This document shows, in pieces, positions 18,046 to 26,768 of a stretch of 64,000 nt of DNA. The notes under the pieces are model-generated. The model was given only the letters and a program-made list of their open reading frames with translations, made no database searches and was not told where the DNA came from. The position numbers and the translations under genes are program-made. The DNA is from Streptomyces sp. NBC_01306 (GTDB lineage Bacteria; Actinomycetota; Actinomycetes; Streptomycetales; Streptomycetaceae): contig NZ_JAPEPC010000001.1 of NCBI RefSeq assembly GCF_026340465.1, forward strand, positions 3,374,001 through 3,438,000, given 5' to 3'. Positions within the stretch are counted from its first letter, which is position 1, and each line of letters starts with the position of its first letter.

Positions 18046-18858
18046 TCACTCCCCCAGCATCGAGGCGTCCCCCATGGCGACCACGGGGTCCTTCTTCGGG
18101 TCCAGCCAGCGCAGCAGCTCCTTCATCCGGTCCTCCGGCAGGGAGACGCAGCCGTGTGTGGGGCCGCCGTGGTCGACGTGGAACCAGACGCCGCCGCCCC
18201 GGTCCGCGCCCATCGGGCGGGTCCAGTCGAGCGGGGTGGTGCCCGGCTTGTGGTTGTAGTTGATCGCCACCACGTAGTCGAAGGCGCCCGCCAGGGACTC
18301 CCCGTCGAAGCCGGTGCCCGCGGCGACGAAGGAGGACCCGTGGTCGTACGGCAGGCGGGTGCCGGGGTCCGCCTTGCGGCCGCCCGCGTCGGTCAGGCCG
18401 AAGACCCCGGCGGGTGAGTGGAGATCGCCCTGGTAGTGCTCCTCGGTCCAGCCGTGCAGGGCGTTGTGAGCGGGCCACGGGTCGGAGACCGGCTCCCAGC
18501 CCTTGGCCGGGTCGCGCACGTAGAGGAGGACGGTGGAACTGCTGGAGTCCGCTGCGTCGCCGGTGACGACGACGGCCTGCCGGGCGGACTGCGGGATCTT
18601 GGCCAGGGTCTTGGGGCCGAGCGCGGGGATCTCCTTGACCTCCTGAAGCTCCGCGGCCCGGCGGAGCTGCGGGTGGGCCGCGGGCGTCGCGGGCGCTGCG
18701 GCCGCCCCGGGCGGCCCGCCGTGACCGCTGTTGTCCTCGACCGCCCGGGCCGGGACTGCCGTGTGTCCCGGGAACCCCGAACACCCGGAGAGCACCAACC
18801 CACCGGTGACCAGGGCGGTCGCGACGAGCGCACCTCTGGGAAGTCGGCGAAGAGACAT
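18046..18858 (-). CDS. L,D-transpeptidase (YkuD-type) lipoprotein
   Basis: This 270-residue exported protein has a twin-basic signal region and a lipobox (LVLSGC, Cys at about 26), so it is predicted to be a membrane lipoprotein. A Pro/Ala-rich linker leads to a YkuD-like catalytic domain. The HGGPTHGCVSLPEDRM segment holds the invariant His and Cys (consensus HG-C). Such enzymes form 3-3 cross-links in peptidoglycan or attach proteins to it. I chose ATG 18858 because AAAGG is at the right distance; an ATG 15 bases upstream is an alternative. Confidence 0.88.
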   Translation of the reverse strand: MSLRRLPRGALVATALVTGGLVLSGCSGFPGHTAVPARAVEDNSGHGGPPGAAAAPATPAAHPQLRRAAELQEVKEIPALGPKTLAKIPQSARQAVVVTGDAADSSSSTVLLYVRDPAKGWEPVSDPWPAHNALHGWTEEHYQGDLHSPAGVFGLTDAGGRKADPGTRLPYDHGSSFVAAGTGFDGESLAGAFDYVVAINYNHKPGTTPLDWTRPMGADRGGGVWFHVDHGGPTHGCVSLPEDRMKELLRWLDPKKDPVVAMGDASMLGE

Positions 18859-18893
18859 GTACGAGCCTTTCATTTCACGTCGGGTACGTCGGG

Positions 18894-19049
18894 TCACGTC
18901 GGATCACATCGGGTGCACGCCGTTAACGACTGGTGGGTGCCGTAGGCGTCGTTCATTTCGAGGAACCGTGCGAGGTTCCCCCCGGGGTTGGCCCCTTTGT
19001 GGAAGTTGGTGTGACGTTCGATGGCGGTTTCGACACCGTTGTCGCGCAT
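18894..19049 (-). CDS. Small hypothetical protein, possibly the end of a frameshifted gene
   Basis: A 51-codon frame runs from ATG 19049. It has strong third-position G/C bias and a natural-looking composition (GVETAIERHTNFHKGANPGG...NLARFLEMNDAYGTH). It ends 35 bp before the L,D-transpeptidase start, so the two could be co-transcribed. Directly upstream, in another minus-strand frame (19219 down to about 19050), a second stretch also looks coding (GTDQYDVLIGVPVGTGANDG). The two may be one gene broken by a frameshift. The opposite strand has a competing open frame with fair codon bias. I do not recognise the family. Confidence 0.35.
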   Translation of the reverse strand: MRDNGVETAIERHTNFHKGANPGGNLARFLEMNDAYGTHQSLTACTRCDPT

Positions 19050-19282
19050 TGCGTCCCGTCCAGGGCAAGCCGTACGACCGGGGCAAGCCGTGGCGCGTCG
19101 CCGCGCACCCACAGACTTGCCAGAATCAGATTGCCCCCGTCATTGGCCCCGGTCCCGACCGGCACGCCGATCAGTACGTCGTACTGGTCCGTCCCGTGCA
19201 GCCCAATTCGGCCGCCCACGCCTGTGAGACGAGAGAGGACACCGGCGGGTTGCCGTGTCGGAGAAGGAAACTGACGGCACAG

Positions 19283-19314
19283 AACAGCCCCCGGTCGGTC
19301 GACCGGGGGCTGTT
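19283..19314 (-). terminator. Terminator downstream of aspS
   Basis: Perfect 15-bp arms (19283-19297 and 19300-19314) lie 29 bp past the aspS stop codon in the direction of transcription. Confidence 0.85.
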
Positions 19315-19319
19315 GCGCT

Positions 19320-19333
19320 GTTTCACGTGAAAC
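19320..19333. promoter_or_regulatory. parS: parS chromosome-partitioning site (ParB binding)
   Basis: GTTTCACGTGAAAC matches the 14-bp Streptomyces parS consensus exactly. ParB nucleates on such sites near oriC to organise origins during sporulation. It sits in the aspS 3' region, just before the terminator hairpin. No second perfect copy was seen in the window. Confidence 0.92.
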
Positions 19334-19342
19334 CGGCAGGCG

Positions 19343-21136
19343 CTACTTCTCCTGCTTGTCCTGCTTGTCCTTGACCGGGGCCACGGGCTTGCGCAGCTGG
19401 ATGTTCAGCTCGCGCAGCCGGGTCTCGTCGAGCACCGTTGGCGCGCCCATCATCAGGTCCTGCGCGTTGCCGTTGAGCGGGAACGCGATCGTCTCGCGGA
19501 TGTTCGGCTCGTCGGCGAGCAGCATCACGATGCGGTCCACACCCGGGGCGATGCCGCCGTGCGGCGGGGCGCCGAGGCGGAAGGCGCGCAGCATTCCGGC
19601 GAACTCGTGCTCCACGGTCTCCCGGTCGTAGCCGGCGATCTCGAACGCCTTGAGCATCAGCTCGGGCTCGTGGTTACGGATGGCGCCCGAGGAGAGCTCG
19701 ATGCCGTTGCAGACGATGTCGTACTGGTACGCCAGGATGGCGAGCGGGTCCTTCTCCTCCAGGTCTGCGTAGCCGCCCTGGGGCATCGAGAAGGGGTTGT
19801 GCGAGAAGTCGATCTTGCCGGTCTCCTCGTCCCTCTCGTACATCGGGAAGTCGACGATCCAGCAGAACCGGAACACGTCCTCCTCGAAGTGGCCGGCGCG
19901 CTTGGCCGCCTCCACTCGGACCCCGGACATGATCTTGGAGACCTCGTCGAACTCGCCCGCGCCGAAGAAGACCGCGTGGCCGGGCTTGAGCTCCAGGCGC
20001 TCGGTGAGCGCCGTGATGTCGCCCTCGGAGAGGAACTTGGCGATCGGTCCGGCGATCGCGCCGTCGTCGCCGACGCGCACCCAGGCCAGACCCTTGGCGC
20101 CCTGCTCGACGGCGTACGCACCGAGTCCGTCGAAGAACTTGCGGGACTGGCCCGCCGTGTCCGGGACGGGCAGCGCGCGGACGTGCTTGCCCGCGAACGC
20201 CTTGAAGCCGGAGTCGGCGAAGACGTCGGAGACATCGACGAGTTCGAGCCGGGCGCGCAGGTCGGGCTTGTCGTTGCCGTACTTCAGCATCGACTCGCGG
20301 AACGGGATGCGCGGGAACGGCGAGGTGACGTGGCGGCCGTTGCCGAACTCCTCGAAGAGTTCGGTCATCAGCTTCTCGATCGGGCGGAAGACGTCCTCCT
20401 GCTCGACGAAGCTCATCTCGACGTCGAGCTGGTAGAACTCACCCGGCGAGCGGTCCGCGCGGGCGTCCTCGTCGCGGAAGCAGGGCGCGATCTGGAAGTA
20501 GCGGTCGAAGCCCGAGATCATCAGCAGCTGCTTGAACTGCTGCGGGGCCTGCGGGAGCGCGTAGAACTTACCCGGGTTGAGCCGGGACGGCACCACGAAG
20601 TCACGGGCGCCCTCGGGGGAGGTCGCGGTGAGGATCGGGGTCGCCATCTCGTTGAAGCCGAGCGCGACCATCTTCGAGCGGATCGAGGCGATCACCGAGG
20701 AGCGCAGCATGATGTTGCGGTGCATCCGCTCGCGGCGCAGGTCGAGGAAGCGGTACTCCAGTCGCCGCTCCTCGTTGACGCCGTCCTCGGCGTTGATGGT
20801 GAAGGGGAGCGGGGCGGCGGCGCCGAGCACCTCGACCGCGCCGACCTCGATCTCGACCTCGCCGGTCGGCAGTTCCTCGTTGACGTTCTCGGTGCCGCGT
20901 GCGGAGACCTTGCCGTCGATACGGACGACCGTCTCCTTGGTGACCTTGGAGAGCGCCTCGTTGGCGGGGGTGCCGGGGCGGGCGACGAGCTGCGTGATGC
21001 CGTAGTGGTCGCGCAGATCGATGAAGAGGATGCCGCCCAGGTCTCGGCGATTGTGCAGCCAGCCGCTCAGCCGGACATCGGAGCCGACGTCAGAGGCGCG
21101 CAGTTCACCGCACGTGTGGGACCTGTACCGATGCAT
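19343..21136 (-). CDS. aspS: Aspartyl-tRNA synthetase
   Basis: This 597-residue class IIb synthetase is of the bacterial type. It has an N-terminal OB-fold anticodon domain (about 1-105), the catalytic core with motif 1 ([13 protein letters not shown]) and motif 2, a GAD insertion domain (about 300-420) and motif 3 ([20 protein letters not shown]). The aspartate-loop motif reads [11 protein letters not shown] instead of the more usual QSPQ, a small variation. Start ATG 21136 has GGATG upstream and fits the usual N-terminus. A parS site and a strong terminator follow the stop codon. It is divergent from the phosphatase/kinase gene. Confidence 0.96.
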   Translation of the reverse strand: MHRYRSHTCGELRASDVGSDVRLSGWLHNRRDLGGILFIDLRDHYGITQLVARPGTPANEALSKVTKETVVRIDGKVSARGTENVNEELPTGEVEIEVGAVEVLGAAAPLPFTINAEDGVNEERRLEYRFLDLRRERMHRNIMLRSSVIASIRSKMVALGFNEMATPILTATSPEGARDFVVPSRLNPGKFYALPQAPQQFKQLLMISGFDRYFQIAPCFRDEDARADRSPGEFYQLDVEMSFVEQEDVFRPIEKLMTELFEEFGNGRHVTSPFPRIPFRESMLKYGNDKPDLRARLELVDVSDVFADSGFKAFAGKHVRALPVPDTAGQSRKFFDGLGAYAVEQGAKGLAWVRVGDDGAIAGPIAKFLSEGDITALTERLELKPGHAVFFGAGEFDEVSKIMSGVRVEAAKRAGHFEEDVFRFCWIVDFPMYERDEETGKIDFSHNPFSMPQGGYADLEEKDPLAILAYQYDIVCNGIELSSGAIRNHEPELMLKAFEIAGYDRETVEHEFAGMLRAFRLGAPPHGGIAPGVDRIVMLLADEPNIRETIAFPLNGNAQDLMMGAPTVLDETRLRELNIQLRKPVAPVKDKQDKQEK

Positions 21137-21306
21137 CGTTCATCCAGTTCTTCGCGAGACAGGCGGGAAGGGTGTACTTCGCACCAGGGTACCGCCGGGC
21201 ACACCGTGCCTTTACGCCTTTATCGGCCCGGGCCCGCGGCCCGGGAACGGCCGCATGGACGCACCCTGTGTGGCGGCTGCCGGTCCCACCTTCTTAAAGT
21301 GGGTCA

Positions 21307-23925
21307 ATGCGCACCGAGGACGTCCTGGCCGCCATCGCGACCGGCCTGTGGCGATGGGACAACACCGCCGGGATCGTCACACTCGACGCTGAAGCCGCCC
21401 GGCTCCTCGGTCTGCCCGCCGAAGCGACCGCCCTGTCCGAGGCCGCTGCCCGCTCCCGCTTCCACCCCGTCGACTGGAACGAGGTCAACGGGACGGTGAA
21501 TCTGGCGGTCGCCGAGGACACCCTCGCCGAGGCCCGGCTGCGCATCGTCGACGAGACGGGCCGGGTGCTGCGTACCGTACGCAGCCGCTCCAAGCCGGTG
21601 ATCAGCCCGCACGGCTATATCCTCGTCGGCACTCTGCAGGAGGTGGCGGAGCCGCAGCCCGGCGACGCGGTCCACACCCCGATCACCGGTGACTGGCGCC
21701 GCTCCCGCGAGGCGTTCCTGCTGGACGCGGGACGCGCGCTCGCCGAGGCCAGGTCCACCGAGGAGGTGCTGCGGGTCGCCGCCTCGCTCTCCATGCCGGG
21801 GTTCGAGCCGGACGGCCTCGCGGTCTTCGGGATCACCGGCGACTGGCTGACGGTCATCGGTCACCACGGTCACAACCCCGGCCAGGACAGCCTGATGGCC
21901 GAATTCCCGATGAGCACGGAGACGGAATATCCCGCCGCCGAGGTCGCCAGGACGGGGCGGGCCATCTATCTGCCGACGCCCGCCACCTACCGGGAGCGCT
22001 ACCCCCGGTTCTGGCCCGCCGTGGCACCCCTCAACCGGCAGTCCTGGGCGTTCGTCCCGCTGGTCGACGCGGGGGTGACGATCGGCGCCTGGATGGCGGC
22101 CTTCGCCTACCCGGTCAGCTTCTCGCCCGACGAACGCTCGGTGCTGACGACGGTCGCCCGGATGCTGGCGCAGGCCCTCGCCCGCGCCGGGGTCGCCGAC
22201 AACGAGCGTGAGCTGTCGCTCGGGCTCCAGCGTTCGATGCTGCCGATGCTGGGCCCCCGTATCCCGGGGATGACGGTCGCCGCACGCTATGTACCGACCG
22301 GCGGCGGGCTCCAGGTCGGCGGCGACTGGTACGACGTGATCGCGCTGCCGGGGAGCACCGCACAGGAGAACGGCAAGGGCGGCGGCCGGGTGGCGCTGGT
22401 GATCGGCGACGTCCAGGGCCATGACGTACGGGCCGCCGGGATGATGGGCCAGCTGCGGATCGCCCTGCGCGCGTACGCGGCCGAGGGCCATCCGCCCGAC
22501 GCCGTGCTCTCCCGGGCCTCCCGGTTCCTGTACGGCCTCACGGACACCTACGACCAGCGCGACTCCGACGAGCCGCCCACCCCACGCTTCGCGACCTGTC
22601 TGTACATCGAGGTCGACCCGGCCACCGGCACGCTCGACGTGGCCCGCGCGGGCCACCCCGACCCGACGGTGCGCACGACCGACGGCACGGTGCTGATGCG
22701 GCCCGCGGAGGGCGGGCTGCCACTGGGTATCCATCCGGACACCGACTACCCGACGACCCGGCTGGTGCTCCAGCCCGGCGAGACGCTGATGATGTGCACG
22801 GACGGGCTCATAGAGACCGGCGGCCACGATCTCGACACGGGCTGGGAGCGGATCCGCGAAACCCTGGAACGGCACACCGGGGACAATCTGGAAATCCTCG
22901 CCGACGCACTGGTGCAGGCCGCGCACGGTCCGCCGGAGCACCATCACACCGGGCCGTTCTCCGACCGCCGCGAGGACGACATCGCCGTCCTGCTGATGTC
23001 CCGCGCGGGCGAGCCCGTACGGGCGGGCGCCACCCGGCACATCGCCCTGGCGATCGCGCAGGCCCAGCCGGAGCGCGTCTCGGCGGCCCGCAGCCAGCTG
23101 CGGCAGCTGCTGCACGACTGGGCGGACAGCGAACAGGTCGACTCGGCCGCGCTGATGGTCTCCGAGATGGCGACGAACGTCCTCATCCACACCGACGGCG
23201 ACGCGACGCTGACCGCGGACGTCACCGGTGAGCCCGGCAGCCGGCGGCTGCGGGTCGAGGTCTCCGACGACAGCGACGAACTGCCGCACAAGCGGCGCCC
23301 GGGCGAGATGGCCTCGTCGGGGCGCGGGCTGCTGCTGATGGAGATGCTCGCGGACATGTGGGGAGTGGATCCGCGGGGCTCCGGCAAGTCGATCTGGTTC
23401 GAACTCTACGAGTCACGCGGCGGATCGAAGGACCGATCCGCCGGGTCCGGCGAGCCGGGCGACGACGCCGAGGGGCCGTCGTCCGATCTGCTGTCCGACT
23501 TCCTGGCCGACCTCGCACCGGACGAGCTGCTGGAGCCGGACGGCCCGCAGGCCGATGGCGCGCAGGGTGACGGAACACGGAATGACAGCGCGCAGGGTGA
23601 CGGCGCGCGGAATGACAGCCCGCGGAGTGACGGCGCGCGGAATGACAGCCCGCGGAGTGACAGCCCGGGTGACGGAACACGGAATGACAGCGCGCAGGGT
23701 GACGGCGCGCGGAATGACAGCCCGCGGAGTGACGGCGCGCGGAATGACAGCCCGCGGAGTGACAGCCCGGGTGACGGCACACGGAGTGGGGACCGGCCGG
23801 GAGACATCCCGCCGGGAACGGAGTCCGGATCGGCTCACGCGTCCCCGTCGGGTGCCGGGCCGGGCGCAGGACCGGGGCCGGCTCCCGGGTCCGGGTCCGA
23901 CTCCGGGTCCGACTCCGGCGGGTAG
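21307..23925 (+). CDS. PAS/GAF/SpoIIE-type PP2C phosphatase with HATPase domain
   Basis: This 872-residue cytoplasmic signalling protein has four domains in order: a PAS-like sensor (1-110), GAF (about 125-290), a SpoIIE-type PP2C Ser/Thr phosphatase (about 320-560; GGDWYDV, GDVQGHD, and DGLIETGG near its end) and an anti-sigma-type HATPase domain (about 580-705; SEMATNVLIHT and the GRGLLLME G-box). The last 165 residues are low complexity with two exact 34-residue repeats. Such proteins act in partner-switching control of SigB-like sigma factors through anti-anti-sigma phosphorylation. ATG 21307 starts just before the PAS domain. Its 3' end overlaps the AI-2E transporter gene antisense by 91 bp. 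Confidence 0.93.
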   Translation: MRTEDVLAAIATGLWRWDNTAGIVTLDAEAARLLGLPAEATALSEAAARSRFHPVDWNEVNGTVNLAVAEDTLAEARLRIVDETGRVLRTVRSRSKPVISPHGYILVGTLQEVAEPQPGDAVHTPITGDWRRSREAFLLDAGRALAEARSTEEVLRVAASLSMPGFEPDGLAVFGITGDWLTVIGHHGHNPGQDSLMAEFPMSTETEYPAAEVARTGRAIYLPTPATYRERYPRFWPAVAPLNRQSWAFVPLVDAGVTIGAWMAAFAYPVSFSPDERSVLTTVARMLAQALARAGVADNERELSLGLQRSMLPMLGPRIPGMTVAARYVPTGGGLQVGGDWYDVIALPGSTAQENGKGGGRVALVIGDVQGHDVRAAGMMGQLRIALRAYAAEGHPPDAVLSRASRFLYGLTDTYDQRDSDEPPTPRFATCLYIEVDPATGTLDVARAGHPDPTVRTTDGTVLMRPAEGGLPLGIHPDTDYPTTRLVLQPGETLMMCTDGLIETGGHDLDTGWERIRETLERHTGDNLEILADALVQAAHGPPEHHHTGPFSDRREDDIAVLLMSRAGEPVRAGATRHIALAIAQAQPERVSAARSQLRQLLHDWADSEQVDSAALMVSEMATNVLIHTDGDATLTADVTGEPGSRRLRVEVSDDSDELPHKRRPGEMASSGRGLLLMEMLADMWGVDPRGSGKSIWFELYESRGGSKDRSAGSGEPGDDAEGPSSDLLSDFLADLAPDELLEPDGPQADGAQGDGTRNDSAQGDGARNDSPRSDGARNDSPRSDSPGDGTRNDSAQGDGARNDSPRSDGARNDSPRSDSPGDGTRSGDRPGDIPPGTESGSAHASPSGAGPGAGPGPAPGSGSDSGSDSGG
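23569..23772. repeat. Two exact 102-bp tandem repeats in coding sequence
   Basis: Units 23569-23670 and 23671-23772 encode a 34-residue Gly/Asp/Arg/Asn/Ser motif (GDGTRNDSAQ, GDGARNDSPR, SDGARNDSPR, SDSP). Each unit contains internal 30-bp sub-repeats, and a partial third copy starts at 23773. The length is a multiple of three, so the frame is kept. Confidence 0.95.
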
Positions 23926-24956
23926 CGCTTCCGCAGTTCGCCGATCACCCCGAAGGCCGCAGCCGCCACCGGCACGGCGAGCAGCATCCCGAGGAGCCCC
24001 GCGATGCTCGCACCGGCCGTCAGCGAGATCATCACCATCGCCGGGTGCATCTGGACCGTACGGCTCTGGATCACCGGCTGAAGCACATGCCCCTCCAGCA
24101 CCTGCACCAGCAGCACCACGCCCAGCGCCCAGAGCGCGATCGCGAACCCCCGGTCGGCGAGGGCCACCAGCACGGCGACAGCACCGGAGATGAACGCGCC
24201 GAGGTACGGGATGTAGGCCCCGACGAACACCAGCGCACCGAGCCCGACCGCACCCGGCACCCCCAGGATCAGCAGCCCGACCGTGATGCAGAGGGCGTCG
24301 ATGAGCGCGATCAGTGTCGTGCCGCGCATGAACCCTTCGACGGCCTCGAAAGCCCGGCGGGCCATGGCCTCGATGGTGGCTCCGGCCTTGCCCGGAGCGA
24401 TGGCGTACGCCAGCCCGCGGGCGTGGTCCGAGTCGCGGAGGAAGAAGAAGGTGAGCAGCAGCGCCAGCACGCTGGTCGCGATGAGCGTGCCGATCAGGCT
24501 CAGTCCGTTGAGCAGCCCGCCGGCGGCGTTCGCGCCGAACTTGCCGAGCAGACTCTTGGCGTTGTCGGCGATGTTGGTGATGCCGTCGCCGGTCGCCACC
24601 CCGAAGTGGTCGGCGATCCACTTCCCGGCGTCCTTCAGCGACGCCACGATCTGGTCGCCGGTGTCGATGAGCGCGGTGATGACGATGTACGCGGCCCCGC
24701 CGACGACGGCGACGAGCACGGCGCAGGTGAGCCCGGCCGCGAGCGACCTGTTCAGCCGCATCCGGACCAGCCACCGGTGGACGGGGCCGAGGAGCGCCGT
24801 ACCGAGCAGGGCGAGCATCACGGGGGTGACGGCGGTCTTGAGCGTGACACAGAGCCAGACCCCGACCGCTGCCACGCCCGTGACGAGCAGCGCGACGACA
24901 CACCAGGCAGCCAGCCGGCGGGCGTGGGCGGGGAGAAGCGGCTTCTGGGTATGCAC
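23835..24956 (-). CDS. AI-2E family transporter (permease-like)
   Basis: This 373-residue membrane protein has seven to eight helices: two near the N-terminus, a soluble loop (about 100-160), then a helical bundle. Family blocks are TFFFLRDSDHARGLAYAI, GFMRGTTLIALIDALC, GVPGAVGLGALVFVGAYIPY and VLEGHVLQPVIQSRTVQMHP. Members were named for autoinducer-2 export but many act as Na/H antiporters or are uncharacterised. GTG 24956 has CTGGGGG upstream. The C-terminal 30 residues (DPDPGAGPGPAPGPAPDG) come from DNA that also encodes the end of the convergent phosphatase. Confidence 0.9.
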   Translation of the reverse strand: MHTQKPLLPAHARRLAAWCVVALLVTGVAAVGVWLCVTLKTAVTPVMLALLGTALLGPVHRWLVRMRLNRSLAAGLTCAVLVAVVGGAAYIVITALIDTGDQIVASLKDAGKWIADHFGVATGDGITNIADNAKSLLGKFGANAAGGLLNGLSLIGTLIATSVLALLLTFFFLRDSDHARGLAYAIAPGKAGATIEAMARRAFEAVEGFMRGTTLIALIDALCITVGLLILGVPGAVGLGALVFVGAYIPYLGAFISGAVAVLVALADRGFAIALWALGVVLLVQVLEGHVLQPVIQSRTVQMHPAMVMISLTAGASIAGLLGMLLAVPVAAAAFGVIGELRKRYPPESDPESDPDPGAGPGPAPGPAPDGDA

Positions 24957-25053
24957 GCCCCCAGCCGATCACGGGAGCCCGGCGACGGCTCGTTCGCCGG
25001 GGCCGGGCGGGTGGTTGGGGGAATCGCCCCCCCAACCAGAACCCGCGCATGCA

Positions 25054-26010
25054 CTACATCCCGTGCACCGCCGGCACCGTCCCCAGCCGGCCGCGCTGGA
25101 AGTCCTCGAAGGCCTGCTTCAGTTCGGCCTCGCTGTTCATGACGAACGGCCCGTAGTGCGCCATCGGCTCCCGTATCGGACGCCCGCCCAGCAGGACGAC
25201 CTCCAGGTCCGGGCTCTTCGCGTCCTGGTCCTCGTCCGCGCGGACGGTCAGCGAGGAGCCGGTGCCGAAGACGGCGGTCTGGCCGGTGCGGACCGGGCGG
25301 CGGTCCGTACCGACGGAGCCGCGCCCGGCCATGACGTACGCCAGGCCGTTGAAGTCCTCGCGCCACGGCAGCGTGACCTCGGCGCCCGGCCGTACCGTCG
25401 CGTGGATCATGGTGATCGGGGTGTGGGTGATGCCGGGGCCGTCGTGGCCGTCCAGCTCGCCCGCGATGACCCGCAGCAGCGCACCGCCGTCGGCCGATGT
25501 GAGCAGCTGGACCTGGCCGCCGCCGATGTCCTGGTAGCGCGGGGCCATCATCTTGTCGCTCGCCGGGAGGTTCACCCAGAGCTGGAGCCCGTGGAAGAGC
25601 CCGCCGCTCACGACCAGCGACTCCGGCGGCGCCTCGATGTGCAGCAGGCCGGAGCCCGCCGTCATCCACTGGGTGTCGCCGTCGTTGATCGTGCCGCCGC
25701 CGCCGTTGGAGTCCTGGTGGACGAAGGTTCCGTCGATCAGATAGGTCACGGTCTCGAAGCCGCGGTGCGGGTGCCAGGGCGTGCCCTTGGGCTCTCCGGG
25801 TGCGTACTCCACCTCGCCCATCTGGTCCATCATGATGAACGGGTCGAGGTACTGGTAGTTGATCCCGGCGAACGCGCGGCGTACCGGGAACCCCTCACCC
25901 TCGAAGCCACCCGGCGCGGTCGTCACCGCCAGCACGGGTCGCGGCACGGCGCCCTCCGGCGCGTGGACGCGCGGCAGGGTCAGTGGATTCTCGACGGTGA
26001 TGGCAGGCAT
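25054..26010 (-). CDS. Pirin family protein
   Basis: This 318-residue bicupin has the pirin metal-site pattern HPHRGFETVTYLIDGTFVHQDS (two His and a Glu region) and QWMTAGSGLLHIEAP in the N-terminal cupin. A pirin C-terminal domain follows. Bacterial pirins are iron-binding proteins, some with quercetinase activity or with effects on pyruvate metabolism. ATG 26010 has AGGAGGGC. A perfect ATTCAA-N5-TTGAAT dyad lies 28 bp upstream and may be a MarR-type operator, although no regulator gene is adjacent. Confidence 0.93.
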   Translation of the reverse strand: MPAITVENPLTLPRVHAPEGAVPRPVLAVTTAPGGFEGEGFPVRRAFAGINYQYLDPFIMMDQMGEVEYAPGEPKGTPWHPHRGFETVTYLIDGTFVHQDSNGGGGTINDGDTQWMTAGSGLLHIEAPPESLVVSGGLFHGLQLWVNLPASDKMMAPRYQDIGGGQVQLLTSADGGALLRVIAGELDGHDGPGITHTPITMIHATVRPGAEVTLPWREDFNGLAYVMAGRGSVGTDRRPVRTGQTAVFGTGSSLTVRADEDQDAKSPDLEVVLLGGRPIREPMAHYGPFVMNSEAELKQAFEDFQRGRLGTVPAVHGM

Positions 26011-26037
26011 GACGGCCCTCCTGGCAGGATGCTCGGC

Positions 26038-26054
26038 ATTCAAAGTAGTTGAAT
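26038..26054 (-). promoter_or_regulatory. Inverted repeat upstream of pirin (ATTCAA-N5-TTGAAT)
   Basis: A perfect 6-bp-arm dyad in an AT-richer patch lies just upstream of the pirin ribosome site. Size and position suit a MarR-type repressor, by inference. Confidence 0.5.
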
Positions 26055-26160
26055 GGTGAACATCTAGCAAGCCATGCGCATTCCCGGAGCGGGCCGGAGC
26101 CCGTGGTTCAGCGTGGTTCAAGCCAGAGATTGACCGGATCGCCCCGGGTGCGACGAGCCC

Positions 26161-26616
26161 TCAGCCGTACATCCGCCGCATCGCGAAGTCGACCATCTGC
26201 TCCACGGCCTTCGCGTCGAAGACCATCCGGTGCTCGCCCTCCATGTCGAGGACGAAGCCGTACCCGGTGGGCAGCAGGTCGATGACCTCGGCGCCGGTGA
26301 TCACGAAGTACTTGGACTCCTTGCCGGCGTACCTGCGGAGTTCCTTGAGCGAGGTGAACATGGGGATCACCGGCTGCTGGGTGTTGTGCAGGGCGAGGAA
26401 TCCGGGGTTGTCGCCGCGCGGGCAGTAGACCTTCGACGTGGCGAAGATCTGCTGGAAGTCCTCGGCGGCCATCGAACCGGTGGTGAAGGCCCGCACGCCG
26501 TCGGCGAGCGAGGGCGGCGACGGCTCGGGGTACAGCGGCTGGTCACCGTAGCCGGGCTGCGGCGCGGTGTACTGCTGCTGGGCGCCCTGGTTCGGGTTCG
26601 AGTCGTAGCCGTACAT
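26161..26616 (-). CDS. SseB family protein
   Basis: This 151-residue protein has a Gln/Pro/Tyr-rich N-terminal 35 residues (NQGAQQQYTAPQPGYGDQPL). An SseB-like domain follows (VYCPRGDNPGFLALHN, VIPMFTSLKELRRY, LLPTGYGFVLDMEGEHRMVF). SseB-like domains are widespread in actinobacteria, next to secretion or regulatory genes, but their function is not settled. The start ATG 26616 has no Shine-Dalgarno sequence, so a leaderless transcript is possible. It is divergent from the acyl-CoA dehydrogenase. Confidence 0.85.
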   Translation of the reverse strand: MYGYDSNPNQGAQQQYTAPQPGYGDQPLYPEPSPPSLADGVRAFTTGSMAAEDFQQIFATSKVYCPRGDNPGFLALHNTQQPVIPMFTSLKELRRYAGKESKYFVITGAEVIDLLPTGYGFVLDMEGEHRMVFDAKAVEQMVDFAMRRMYG

Positions 26617-26695
26617 GCGCGCAAGAGTACTGAGTAAAGGGGCCCCGCCGCAGGGGCGGTCTCGTCACACTTGCCCGATAGGGGTTGCGTCTTAT

Positions 26696-26732
26696 TACTG
26701 GCGGGTAGCATCATCGTAGCTACTTGCTGGTA
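26696..26732 (+). promoter_or_regulatory. Two TACTnGCnGGTA direct repeats in the acyl-CoA dehydrogenase promoter
   Basis: TACTGGCGGGTA (26696-26707) and TACTTGCTGGTA (26721-26732) share 10 of 12 bases with a 25-bp period. Each is a partial palindrome. They lie 37-73 bp before the gene and may bind a TetR-type fatty-acid regulator, by inference. Confidence 0.5.
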
Positions 26733-26768
26733 TTCGTTACAGGTACGCGTTACGAGAGGGCTGTCGCC

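Noticed and set aside
23569..23790. CRISPR-like regular repeats
   Set aside because: The units are contiguous coding repeats without unique spacers and keep the reading frame. No cas genes.
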